Both the position numbers and the translations under genes were made by a program. Positions 44,643-52,494 of a DNA stretch of 64,000 bases are shown here, piece by piece; position 1 is the first letter of the stretch, and each line of letters starts with the position of its first letter. Source of the DNA: Mariniphaga sp041687255. GTDB lineage: Bacteria; Bacteroidota; Bacteroidia; Bacteroidales; Prolixibacteraceae. The notes below the pieces were generated by a model. It searched no databases. It worked only from the letters and a program-made list of their open reading frames with translations, and was not told the origin of the DNA. The stretch covers positions 1 to 64,000 of the forward strand of contig JAWLCL010000017.1 in NCBI GenBank assembly GCA_041687255.1. The letters run 5' to 3'.

Positions 44643-45875
44643 ATGGCATTAAACTACATCTGGATATTCTTTTTCCTTTCGGCATTCGTTATCGGGCTGG
44701 TGAGGCTGTTGTTTTTTGGAGATGCGGAAGTATTTCCCAACATGGTCAATTCTACTTTTGAAATGGCCAAAACCGGCTTTGAAATATCGTTGGGGCTGAC
44801 AGGAGTGTTAACCCTTTGGATGGGCATTATGCGAATCGGGGAGAAGGGGGGCATTGTGAATGTCTTCTCCAGGTTAATCGGTCCGTTTTTCAATAAATTG
44901 TTCCCTGAACTTGGTAAATCTCATCCGGCATACGGTTCCATAATGATGAACATTGCGGCCAATATGCTCAACCTCGATAATGCAGCCACTCCTACGGGTC
45001 TGCAGGCTATGAAGGAAATGCAGGAAACCAACCCGGATAAGAAAACAGCTTCCAATGCACAAATCATGTTCCTGGTGTTAAACACCTCCGGACTTACCCT
45101 GCTGCCGATTAGCATCATGGTTTACCGTGCGCAGCTTGGAGCAGTGAATCCGTCCGATATTTTTATACCCATCCTTCTGGCAACTTATTTTTCTACAATT
45201 GCAGGATTAATTGCCGTTGCTGTTTACCAGAAAATCAATCTGCTCGATAAGGTAATATTGTCATATCTGGGTGGCCTTACGCTGATAATAGCCGGCATCA
45301 TCTGGTACTTTTCCACCCTCGACAGGGAAGAGGTGACCCAGGTTTCAAGTCTTGCCAGTAATTTTATCCTTTTTTCAGTAATCATCGTTTTCATCCTGAT
45401 GGCATTCCTGAAGAAGGTGAATGTTTATGAAACCTTCATTGACGGGGCAAAGGATGGATTTAAAACCGCTGTTAAGATAATTCCATACCTTGTGGCCATA
45501 TTGGTTGCCATAGGTGTTTTCCGGGCTTCCGGGGCCATGGAATGGCTTGTTGAGGGATTTTCATGGATATTTACTCAGGCAGGCATCAATACAGATTTTA
45601 CACCTGCACTGCCTACTGCATTAATGAAACCCCTGAGCGGAAGTGGCGCCCGCGGCATGATGGTGGATGCCATGACAACATATGGTGCCGACTCCTTCGT
45701 GGGAAGGGTTGCCAGTACAGTACAGGGAGCCACCGATACCACCTTTTATATACTCGCCGTGTATTTTGGTTCCGTGGGGATTAAAAACACCCGTTATGCT
45801 GTGATATGCGGTCTGATTGCCGACTTTACAGGAATTATTGCAGCAATTTTAATGGCCTACCTGTTTTTCCATTAG
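44643..45875 (+). CDS. Nucleoside-recognition (Gate) membrane protein, SpmA-SpmB fusion type
   Basis: 410 residues, polytopic. Two Gate-type domains in tandem: the N-terminal half (GLTGVLTLWMGIMRIGEKGG, NIAANMLNLDNAATPTGLQAM) matches SpmA and the C-terminal half (IPYLVAILVAIGVFRASGAM, KPLSGSGARGMMVDAM, VQGATDTTFYILAVYFGSVG) matches SpmB. In spore formers these are separate genes; in Bacteroidota the fused form may be usual. The transported substrate is unknown. ATG at 44643 is preferred to the TTG four codons earlier. Its stop overlaps by 4 bp that of the convergent Dabb gene. Confidence 0.88.
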   Translation: MALNYIWIFFFLSAFVIGLVRLLFFGDAEVFPNMVNSTFEMAKTGFEISLGLTGVLTLWMGIMRIGEKGGIVNVFSRLIGPFFNKLFPELGKSHPAYGSIMMNIAANMLNLDNAATPTGLQAMKEMQETNPDKKTASNAQIMFLVLNTSGLTLLPISIMVYRAQLGAVNPSDIFIPILLATYFSTIAGLIAVAVYQKINLLDKVILSYLGGLTLIIAGIIWYFSTLDREEVTQVSSLASNFILFSVIIVFILMAFLKKVNVYETFIDGAKDGFKTAVKIIPYLVAILVAIGVFRASGAMEWLVEGFSWIFTQAGINTDFTPALPTALMKPLSGSGARGMMVDAMTTYGADSFVGRVASTVQGATDTTFYILAVYFGSVGIKNTRYAVICGLIADFTGIIAAILMAYLFFH

Positions 45876-46282
45876 TCGAGCGAATCGTAAACCACTACCT
45901 TATCCCACAGGTGACTGTTCTCTTCCACAAACTTAACATGCAATGGGTGCACCTGGTAGGCATCTTGTCCTGCCTGATCGTCGAACAGCAACATAAATGA
46001 AACCGAATAGGAGTGGTCAACAACATCGCGGCTTTCGGTACCGGCAGGAAACCCGATGTGGCTCATCTTAACGGTTTCCACTTTCAGCAAATCGTTTAAC
46101 GCTTTTACCAGTTGCTTTTTATGAGCATCGTTTTTGGGCTCCTTCAGCCAGAAAAATACATGATGAATAAGGGCGCCTGTTAATTTTACCTCACCTGCCG
46201 ATGCTTTTTGTGCAAAAGGCAGCAAACCGGCAGTAAGAGTTCCTGCAGCAAGCTTTTTAAGAAATGATCGTCTGTTTTTCAT
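45872..46282 (-). CDS. Exported Dabb (stress-responsive A/B barrel) domain protein
   Basis: 136 residues with a Tat-like signal (NRRSFLKKLAAGT, about 1-29). Residues about 33-130 form a dimeric alpha-beta barrel (Dabb) domain: LIHHVFFWLKEP, a helix KKQLVKALNDLLKVE, VDHSYSVSFMLLFDD and YQVHPLHVKFVEE. The domain is used by various small enzymes and stress proteins, and the substrate here is unknown. It converges with the SpmAB gene and follows kdsA by 36 bp on the minus strand, possibly in one transcript. Confidence 0.83.
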   Translation of the reverse strand: MKNRRSFLKKLAAGTLTAGLLPFAQKASAGEVKLTGALIHHVFFWLKEPKNDAHKKQLVKALNDLLKVETVKMSHIGFPAGTESRDVVDHSYSVSFMLLFDDQAGQDAYQVHPLHVKFVEENSHLWDKVVVYDSLD

Positions 46283-46318
46283 ACGTTGTTTATTTATTGT
46301 GAAAAGTTATTAATTGTC

Positions 46319-47140
46319 TTAGCCAAACGAAGCAATCGTGTTTTTAATTGCTGTAAGCCTTTCAAGCAATGGTACCAGCAAATCAAGCCTGAGCATGTTG
46401 GCGCCATCCGATTTTGCAACGGCAGGGTTCGGATGGGTTTCCAGGAATATGCCATCTGCACCGGCTGCAATGCCTGCGCGGGCAATGGTTTCTATCAGCC
46501 CGGGCTTGCCGCCTGTTACACCACTTGCCTGGTTAGGCTGCTGCAACGAATGGGTTACATCCAACACAACAGGTACACCAAATTCCTGCATGGCAGGAAT
46601 TCCACGATAATCGACCACCAGGTCCTGATAGCCGAAAAATGATCCCCTTTCGGTGAGAAACACGTTCCTATTGCCCGTTTCCCTTATCTTTTCTACAGCA
46701 AACTTCATCGCTTCGGCCGAAAGAAACTGGCCTTTCTTAATATTAACTGTTTTACCTGTTTTTGCAGCAGCTACCAGTATATCCGTCTGGCGGCATAAAA
46801 ATGCCGGTACCTGCAGCACATCAACATATTCGGCAGCCATTTCAGCTTCATCGGCCGAATGAAAATCGGTCACAACAGGAATATCAAAGGTACTGCTTAC
46901 TTTTTGCAGTATTTTCAATGCTTTTTCATCACCAATGCCGGTAAATGAATCCAGGCGCGACCGGTTTGCTTTCCTGTATGATCCCTTGAAAACGTATGGG
47001 ATGTTCAGCTTGTTGGTTTCCTTTATTACTTTCTCTGCAATCTCCAGTGCCATTTTTTCACCTTCGATAATGCAGGGGCCGGCCATTAAGAAAAAGTTTT
47101 TGGAATCGGTATATTTTAATTTTTCAATCCGTGGTATCAT
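46319..47140 (-). CDS. kdsA: 3-deoxy-8-phosphooctulonate synthase
   Basis: 273 residues. It condenses phosphoenolpyruvate with D-arabinose 5-phosphate to give KDO 8-phosphate for lipopolysaccharide core. Motifs: AGPCIIEG, FKGSYRKANRS, VTDFHSADEAEMAAEYVDVLQVPAFLCRQTDIL (in parts), NIKKGQFLSA and DVTHSLQQPN, and the C-terminal LETHPNPAVAKSDGANML. A Cys is not in the metal position PAFLC-type only; the enzyme may be either metal class and this is not resolved. ATG at 47140 (MIPRIEKLK) gives family length. Confidence 0.93.
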   Translation of the reverse strand: MIPRIEKLKYTDSKNFFLMAGPCIIEGEKMALEIAEKVIKETNKLNIPYVFKGSYRKANRSRLDSFTGIGDEKALKILQKVSSTFDIPVVTDFHSADEAEMAAEYVDVLQVPAFLCRQTDILVAAAKTGKTVNIKKGQFLSAEAMKFAVEKIRETGNRNVFLTERGSFFGYQDLVVDYRGIPAMQEFGVPVVLDVTHSLQQPNQASGVTGGKPGLIETIARAGIAAGADGIFLETHPNPAVAKSDGANMLRLDLLVPLLERLTAIKNTIASFG

Positions 47141-47162
47141 TCGAATAAAGTTTAATAACAAT

Positions 47163-47170
47163 CAAAAATA
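47163..47170 (-). promoter_or_regulatory. Candidate -7 box for kdsA
   Basis: TATTTTTG on the minus strand matches TAnnTTTG and lies 22 bp before the ATG at 47140. No matching -33 element. Confidence 0.33.
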
Positions 47171-47326
47171 CAAATATCCGGCAATTGGAAAGTGGAAGAA
47201 CTCTTATTTCTATTCATTGATTAGGTAATAATGATACAGTAGCTCATGAAAACATAGAAATAAAGAACAGCTTTTTTTGAATGCCCTGCAATTTTATTAG
47301 TTTTAGGGTACGTAATTCAGATTAAA

Positions 47327-50068
47327 ATGAAACAAATATCACTCCTGTTTGCTGCGATTCTGTTTTTCCATGTAATTGCAGCAGCGAATATAAAACCTAC
47401 TCGGTTAAACTGTGAATACCTCACCAATCCGATTGTAGTTGATGTTGCAAATCCTCGATTGGGATGGATAAATATTGCAGAAAAAGGTGAACGGGGGCAG
47501 GAACAAACTGCCTGGCAAATCAGGGTAGCAGGCACAAAAGAGCAACTTTCCAATCCCGATTTATGGGACAGTGGAAAAACAAAAGGTAGTGAGGCAACCC
47601 GTGTGCAATACAATGGGAAAACCTTACAGTCGCGGCAGGATTGCTGGTGGCAGGTAAGGGTTTGGGACAAGGATAATGTTGCTTCGGAATGGAGCGAACC
47701 CGCATTCTGGCACATGGGAATTCTGGAGCCCGATGAATGGAAGGCGCAATGGATTGGTGCTCCCTGGCAGGGAGAGGAAGCCCTTCCCAAGCCTTCTAAT
47801 CCGGGTGTGCCGCTCCCTGAGCAGCTGCCACCTCCGGCACCCATGTTCAGAAAAGAATTCAATGTAAACAAGAAAATCGACAAGGCAGTGGTTTATGTAA
47901 CCGGCCTGGGGTATTTTGAATTGTGGATGAATGGCGTAAAGGTAGGTGATGATGTGCTGGTTCCGAATCAAACCAACTACGGCAAGCGCCCCAACCTGAT
48001 GGAACAGAATATTCCGCTGCCCGACGATTTCAGGAATTACAAGGTCATGTACCTGGCATATGATGTGAAGGACATGCTGACAAATGGGCAAAATGTTATG
48101 GGCAGCATGGTGGGCAACGGCTTTTACAATCCGGCAAAATATTGGGCAGAGGGGTATGGTACTCCCCGCTTCATTGCACAAATGCATATTACCTACACCG
48201 ATGGATCAGAAGAAACAATTGTAACCGATAAAAGCTGGAAAGCCTCCAAAAGTCCTATACTTATGGACATGGTCTATTACGGTGAACATTATGATGCACG
48301 AAAAGAGCAACAGGGATGGTGCACTAAAGGATTTGATGATTCAGCCTGGGAAGGAGTGGCTTTAAGAAAAGCGCCTGAAGGAAAAATGGTGGCACACACC
48401 GCTCATCCCGATAAAGTGGTTGAACGGTTGAAACCTGTAAGAATAGAGAAGAAATACGACGGAACCTGGTACATCGATTTTGGTGTGGAAGTATCGGGAT
48501 GGGTCAGATTATCCGGTGTTGAAGGACCAGAAGGTCATAAAATCGAAATCAAATACCTGAGTAACGAGTATTCAGGCGACAATTCATATGTATTTAGCGG
48601 CAAGGGAAAGGAAAACTATGCGGCACGCTTTAACTGGTTTATCTTCCGTGAGGTTGAAATAAAGAACTGGCCCGGAGTGCTGAATCCGGAGCAGGTTATT
48701 GCTGAAGTGGTAAATACTTACGTGGAAGAATCGGCAACTTTCGAAACTTCAAATCCTCTTTTTAACGAGGTAAACAAAATATGGAAACGCAGTCAGACCG
48801 ATAACATGCACGGAGGCATTGCCAGCGACTGTCCGCACCGTGAGCGTTCAGCCTATACGGGCGACGGGCAGGTAGCATGTGTTACGGTTCTGCATAATTT
48901 CGATGCCCGTAATTTTTATCAGAAATGGATCCACGACATCATTGATGCCCAGATAGTGGAAACCGGTTATGTACCCAACGGGGCTCCATGGCAACCGGGT
49001 TGCGGAGGCGGTGTTGCCTGGGGAGCCGCAATAAACATCATGCCATGGGAGTATTACCTTCATTACGGTTCAAAAGATATTCTTGAAGATGCTTATCCGG
49101 CAATGAAAGAGTACATCCGCTATATGCAAACCTGGGTCGATGATGACGGCATCATGCATCAGCAACGTACAGGGCGGGATGGTAAAGTCCTTAGATGGTT
49201 CAATCTGGGGGATTGGGTGGCTCCCGGTAACCTCCCGCCTGATGATCTGGTTCATACTTTCTATTTCTGGAGGTGTGCCGAATTAACTTCATACTCGGCA
49301 GCGGCACTGGGTAAGGAAAAAGAAGCAAAGAATTATGCTGAGCTGGCAGAATCAACTAAGCAGGCATTTCATAAACATTTTTACAACAAAGAAAAAGGAA
49401 CCTACGGCGATGCAGGGGCCAATGTCTTTGCCCTGAAAATGGGAGTGCCTGAAGATCAATATGCAAGAGTGGTTAAGGCTCTTGAGGAAAATATGAGAGC
49501 CAACAACGGACATCTTGATACCGGTATTTTTGGCACCCAGTTTCTCTTTGAGGTACTTTCGGAGAATGGTTTGCACCATCTGGCATACGAAGCCATGAAT
49601 AAAAAGGAAGAACCGGGTTACGGTCGCTGGCTCGTACTGGGAGCAACCACTACCTGGGAGAACTGGGATACCGGCGGTTCGCATAACCACCCTATGTTTG
49701 GCGGCGGACTGGTATGGTATTACCGTAAGCTGGCGGGGATGAATACCGACCCTGATAATCCCGGTTACCGGCACATCATCTTCAGACCGCAGCCTGTTGA
49801 TGATGTATCTTTTGCTAAGTATTACAACAATACGGCATACGGCAATGCGGGCATCCATTGGAAAAAAGCCAGTAATTCATTCTCAATGGATGTAAGTGTT
49901 CCGGTCGGTTGCAGCGCTACAGTATATTTGCCCGCAGTTGAAAACCAGCAAGTAACAGAAAGCGGAGGTGAAATTGAAGGTTCTGAATTCGTGAAATCTG
50001 CCGGCTATGAAAATGGATACCATATTTTTAAGATAAGCAGCGGCGATTATTCATTTAAGGTCCAATAA
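47327..50068 (+). CDS. GH78 alpha-L-rhamnosidase
   Basis: 913 residues, signal peptide about 1-19. It hydrolyses terminal alpha-L-rhamnose from pectin-type or other rhamnose-bearing glycans. Order: N-terminal FN3/beta domain (20-130), Bac_rhamnosid_N type beta domain (about 165-330), concanavalin-like domain (about 340-455), the (alpha/alpha)6 catalytic domain (about 475-815) and a C-terminal beta domain. Candidate catalytic residues: Asp501, Glu506 and Asp513 in SDCPHRERSAYTGDGQ and Glu778 in TTWENWD, matching the GH78 pattern. The C-terminal 100 residues have a decayed second copy at 51077-51381. Upstream a TTTG at 47276 and TAGTTTTA at 47298 could be a promoter. Confidence 0.93.
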   Translation: MKQISLLFAAILFFHVIAAANIKPTRLNCEYLTNPIVVDVANPRLGWINIAEKGERGQEQTAWQIRVAGTKEQLSNPDLWDSGKTKGSEATRVQYNGKTLQSRQDCWWQVRVWDKDNVASEWSEPAFWHMGILEPDEWKAQWIGAPWQGEEALPKPSNPGVPLPEQLPPPAPMFRKEFNVNKKIDKAVVYVTGLGYFELWMNGVKVGDDVLVPNQTNYGKRPNLMEQNIPLPDDFRNYKVMYLAYDVKDMLTNGQNVMGSMVGNGFYNPAKYWAEGYGTPRFIAQMHITYTDGSEETIVTDKSWKASKSPILMDMVYYGEHYDARKEQQGWCTKGFDDSAWEGVALRKAPEGKMVAHTAHPDKVVERLKPVRIEKKYDGTWYIDFGVEVSGWVRLSGVEGPEGHKIEIKYLSNEYSGDNSYVFSGKGKENYAARFNWFIFREVEIKNWPGVLNPEQVIAEVVNTYVEESATFETSNPLFNEVNKIWKRSQTDNMHGGIASDCPHRERSAYTGDGQVACVTVLHNFDARNFYQKWIHDIIDAQIVETGYVPNGAPWQPGCGGGVAWGAAINIMPWEYYLHYGSKDILEDAYPAMKEYIRYMQTWVDDDGIMHQQRTGRDGKVLRWFNLGDWVAPGNLPPDDLVHTFYFWRCAELTSYSAAALGKEKEAKNYAELAESTKQAFHKHFYNKEKGTYGDAGANVFALKMGVPEDQYARVVKALEENMRANNGHLDTGIFGTQFLFEVLSENGLHHLAYEAMNKKEEPGYGRWLVLGATTTWENWDTGGSHNHPMFGGGLVWYYRKLAGMNTDPDNPGYRHIIFRPQPVDDVSFAKYYNNTAYGNAGIHWKKASNSFSMDVSVPVGCSATVYLPAVENQQVTESGGEIEGSEFVKSAGYENGYHIFKISSGDYSFKVQ

Positions 50069-50121
50069 ACAGTTTTTGATATTTGGATGTCTCTGTTGGG
50101 AGTTACTTTTCACGTCGTATA

Positions 50122-50135
50122 ACTAGTTTATTAGT
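50122..50135. promoter_or_regulatory. BlaI/MecI-like operator site A
   Basis: ACTAGTTTATTAGT, a dyad of the form ACTA-N6-TAGT, the core of known MecI/BlaI operators. It lies 54 bp after the rhamnosidase stop and 63 bp before site B. Confidence 0.6.
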
Positions 50136-50184
50136 TATATAACAGTCTCTTTTTAAATAGTATTGATGTTATAATATAAAAATA

Positions 50185-50198
50185 ACTACTCATTTAGT
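50185..50198. promoter_or_regulatory. BlaI/MecI-like operator site B
   Basis: ACTACTCATTTAGT, ACTA-N6-TAGT. With site C it forms a larger inverted repeat of 16-bp arms with one mismatch. It abuts the TTG of the candidate promoter at 50198. Confidence 0.68.
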
Positions 50199-50228
50199 TG
50201 GAAAACTAAATAAGTAGTTGTATTATTG
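50198..50228 (+). promoter_or_regulatory. Candidate promoter of the first TonB gene
   Basis: TTG at 50198-50200, 20 bp, then TATTATTG at 50221-50228, one base from TAnnTTTG. The spacer contains operator C and the TTG overlaps the end of operator B. The same design recurs at 51474-51504. Confidence 0.55.
50205..50218. promoter_or_regulatory. BlaI/MecI-like operator site C
   Basis: ACTAAATAAGTAGT, ACTA-N6-TAGT, exactly 20 bp after site B and inside the promoter spacer, where a bound repressor would block RNA polymerase. Confidence 0.68.
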
Positions 50229-50325
50229 TTATGGATATTCATAGCAAGAATATTAAAGCTGTTATTTCAACCTCTTAAAAAAGAGAGGTGTGATATTTAA
50301 AAAGAACCAATAAAAAACTAGCACA

Positions 50326-51012
50326 ATGGAAACTAAAAAATCACCAAAAGCTGATCTGGAAAATAAAAGAAACACGTTTCTTTTGCTGGGACTGGTAGTT
50401 GCCCTTGGAGTGACTCTTGTTGCTTTTGAATTCAAAACTTCACCTAAAAAGACTGAGTCGCTGGGGCAAGTACAAATCCAGGATATTGAAGAGGAAATTA
50501 TACCGGTTACCCGTGAACAGGAAGTTAAACCACCACCGCCGCCACCGCCACAGGTTGTTGAGGTATTGAATATTGTAAACGATGAAGTGGAAATTGAAGA
50601 TGAACTTGAGATTGAAAATACCGAAGTTACTGACGATATGATAATCGACGTAGCTCCGGTGATTCAAACCACGGAAGAGGTGGAAGAAGATGATGCACAT
50701 GTTTTCATGATCGTAGAAGAGATGCCTGAATTTCCCGGTGGTGACCGTGCTCTGATGCAGTTTATTTCCAAATCCATCAAGTACCCTGTAATCGCACAGG
50801 AGAACGGAATCCAGGGCAGGGTGCACGTTAATTTTGTGGTGAATGCCGATGGCAGTGTTTCCGATCCTCGTGTTACAAGGCCTGTTGACCCTTCGCTCGA
50901 TAAGGAAGCACTGCGGGTGATTGGCTTGCTCCCAAAATGGAAACCGGGAAAGCAAATGGGAAAACCTGTACGAGTGTCGTATAACGTTCCGATCTATTTT
51001 CAGTTACAATAG
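50326..51012 (+). CDS. tonB: TonB-type energy transducer
   Basis: 228 residues. A short cytoplasmic part, one hydrophobic anchor (about 17-34), a proline tract (about 69-75) with acidic, Val/Glu-rich sequence, and a C-terminal TonB domain (about 130-228) with MPEFPGG, IKYPVIAQENGIQGRV, VDPSLDKEALRVI and LPKWKPGKQMGKPV. It would carry proton-motive energy from ExbBD to outer-membrane transporters such as the SusC proteins here; no exbBD gene lies in the window. It is preceded by three ACTA-N6-TAGT dyads, so control by the neighbouring BlaI-like repressor is likely. Its C-terminal domain closely resembles those of the genes at 51553 and 52495. Confidence 0.88.
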   Translation: METKKSPKADLENKRNTFLLLGLVVALGVTLVAFEFKTSPKKTESLGQVQIQDIEEEIIPVTREQEVKPPPPPPPQVVEVLNIVNDEVEIEDELEIENTEVTDDMIIDVAPVIQTTEEVEEDDAHVFMIVEEMPEFPGGDRALMQFISKSIKYPVIAQENGIQGRVHVNFVVNADGSVSDPRVTRPVDPSLDKEALRVIGLLPKWKPGKQMGKPVRVSYNVPIYFQLQ

Positions 51013-51076
51013 TATTAAAATAAAAGAAAAGCAGTCAACATAAATAATCGTCCTTTAGTAAATTCATTTATCTAAG

Positions 51077-51381
51077 GGCGATGACCTTAAAGGGTTCTAC
51101 CGTAAGCTGCCAGGAATAAATGCTGACGCTCCCGGTCCCGCATACCGGCACATAATTTTAAAGCATTGCCTGTTTATGTAGTATGTTTTGCAAACAGTAT
51201 ATTAATACAACAGGTGCCGTTGCAGGCATTCATTTGAAAAAGGAAAATGATTCTTTTACAATGAAGATAAGCGTTCCGGATGATTGTCGCTCCACAGTTT
51301 TGGTGCATGCAGGTGAAAACCGGTAAAAAGCTGAACAAAGAATTGAAATCGATAGCTCTGATTTTATTGTTTTTAACGTCA
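51077..51381 (+). pseudogene. Remnant of a GH78 rhamnosidase 3' end
   Basis: Read in two frames, this segment encodes sequence like the C-terminus of the intact rhamnosidase. From 51095: FYRKLPGINADAPGPAYRHII (compare YYRKLAGMNTDPDNPGYRHII), ending at a stop at 51179. From 51183, after a frameshift: QYINTTGAVAGIHLKKEND and SFTMKISVPDDCRSTVLV (compare YYNNTAYGNAGIHWKKASN and SFSMDVSVPVGCSATVYL), with a stop at 51323 and residual similarity beyond. It is untranslated debris from duplication of the region around 49.7-51.0 kb. Confidence 0.85.
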
Positions 51382-51397
51382 TAGTTTTAATCATACA

Positions 51398-51411
51398 ACT
51401 AAATATTTAGT
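51398..51411. promoter_or_regulatory. BlaI/MecI-like operator site F
   Basis: ACTAAATATTTAGT, ACTA-N6-TAGT, a perfect palindrome. It occupies the same place after the rhamnosidase remnant as site A does after the intact gene, and lies 63 bp before site D, as A does before B. Confidence 0.65.
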
Positions 51412-51460
51412 TTTACAATAAGCATAAAATCAGACAAATAGTAGTAGGGTATTAAAAATA

Positions 51461-51474
51461 ACTATTGATTTAGT
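51461..51474. promoter_or_regulatory. BlaI/MecI-like operator site D
   Basis: ACTATTGATTTAGT, ACTA-N6-TAGT, exactly 20 bp before site E and touching the TTG of the promoter. Confidence 0.68.
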
Positions 51475-51504
51475 TGGTAAACTAATATGTTAGTTGTATA
51501 TTTG
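51474..51504 (+). promoter_or_regulatory. Promoter of the second TonB-domain gene
   Basis: TTG (51474-51476), a 20-bp spacer and TATATTTG (51497-51504), a full TAnnTTTG match. Operator E fills the spacer and D overlaps the upstream element. Transcription would start about 40 bp before the ATG at 51553. Confidence 0.62.
51481..51494. promoter_or_regulatory. BlaI/MecI-like operator site E
   Basis: ACTAATATGTTAGT, ACTA-N6-TAGT, inside the promoter spacer. Confidence 0.68.
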
Positions 51505-51552
51505 TGTCGGATATCCATAGTAAACAGAAGTTGAATTAAAAAAAATTAAAAA

Positions 51553-51972
51553 ATGAAAACTATAAAGTGGTTATTTCCGATAGTGATATTAGGTTTAATG
51601 TTACACTTGCCAGCAGTGGGGCAGGAAAACAATGATGAGCAGGTATACACTGAAGTGGACCAAATGCCTGAATACCCAGGTGGTATAGAAAAGCTAATGG
51701 CATTTTTTACAGAAAACATTTCGTATCCTGAAGAAGCCAAAAAAGAAGGAATCCAGGGTAAAGTGTTCGTTTCTTTCACAGTTGACAAGAAAGGTGAAGT
51801 AGTGGATGCAGAAATTGCAAGGGGAGTACATTCAGCTCTTGATGCAGAGGCATTGCGTGTTGTTGAATTAATGTCAGAATGGACTCCGGGAAAGAAAGAC
51901 GGGCAAGCAGTCAATGTACGGTATACTATGCCTGTAAATTTTAAACTTGATTCTGAGAAGAAAGAAAAATAA
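51553..51972 (+). CDS. Periplasmic TonB C-terminal-domain protein
   Basis: 139 residues. A cleavable-looking signal peptide (about 1-23, ending PAVGQ) leads directly to a TonB domain (about 30-133): MPEYPGGIEKLMAFF, ISYPEEAKKEGIQGKV, LDAEALRVVELMSEWTPGKK. There is no proline-rich spacer and probably no retained anchor, so it cannot work as a normal TonB; it may sense or compete for TonB boxes. The gene is the duplicated partner of the TonB gene at 50326, from which the N-terminal half differs completely. It ends in a terminator that contains a seventh ACTA-N6-TAGT dyad. Confidence 0.83.
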   Translation: MKTIKWLFPIVILGLMLHLPAVGQENNDEQVYTEVDQMPEYPGGIEKLMAFFTENISYPEEAKKEGIQGKVFVSFTVDKKGEVVDAEIARGVHSALDAEALRVVELMSEWTPGKKDGQAVNVRYTMPVNFKLDSEKKEK

Positions 51973-51978
51973 ACTAAG

Positions 51979-52022
51979 AAAATCGTTCTGTAACTAATTC
52001 GATAGTTACAGGCACGATTTTT
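51979..52022 (+). terminator. Terminator with embedded operator-like dyad (site G)
   Basis: A long hairpin: AAAATCGT/ACGATTTT outer stem and CTGTAACTA/TAGTTACAG inner stem around ATTCGA, followed by T. The inner stem contains ACTAATTCGATAGT (51993-52006), the operator form. It lies between the TonB-domain gene and blaI. Confidence 0.75.
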
Positions 52023-52085
52023 GTTGTTAAAAAGCTTATAGTCAAATTTATTTAACGGATAAAATTCCAATATCAGGCAAAAAAA

Positions 52086-52475
52086 ATGAAAGAATTAACG
52101 AAAGCGGAAGAGCAGGTGATGCAGATTCTTTGGAAGCTGGAGAAAGCATTTGTGAAAGATATGATTGATGAAATGCCGGAGCCAAAGCCTGCTTACAACA
52201 CCGTTTCCACCATCGTGCGTATACTTGAGAAAAAAGGATTTGTGGATCATAATGCCTATGGCAAAACTCATGAATATTTTCCTTTGGTCTCGAGAGAAGA
52301 GTACACCCGCTCGTATATGCGGAATTTTATGCGCAACTATTTTAGCGGTTCATTTAAGGAAATGGTATCGTTTTTTGCCAAAGACGACAATATGAGCCTA
52401 AACGACCTGGATGAACTCATCCAGGATGTAAAACGGGATTTGGAAGACGAAAATGAAGGCGACAACAAAGTATAA
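52086..52475 (+). CDS. blaI: BlaI/MecI/CopY family transcriptional repressor
   Basis: A 129-residue winged-helix repressor (Penicillinase_R family). The N-terminal domain shows ELTKAEEQVMQILWKLEKAFVKDM and the recognition region KPAYNTVSTIVRILEKKGFVDH; the C-terminal dimerisation part ends acidic. In BlaR1/MecR1 systems the repressor is cleaved by the linked protease at an Asn-Phe bond; an Asn-Phe pair exists here at 80-81, but equivalence is not shown. The linked gene encodes the M56 protease. The dyads upstream of both TonB genes fit this family's operator, so it probably controls them, and site G lies 80 bp ahead of its own start. Confidence 0.9.
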   Translation: MKELTKAEEQVMQILWKLEKAFVKDMIDEMPEPKPAYNTVSTIVRILEKKGFVDHNAYGKTHEYFPLVSREEYTRSYMRNFMRNYFSGSFKEMVSFFAKDDNMSLNDLDELIQDVKRDLEDENEGDNKV

Positions 52476-52494
52476 CTGAGAAATTACCTGTCAG

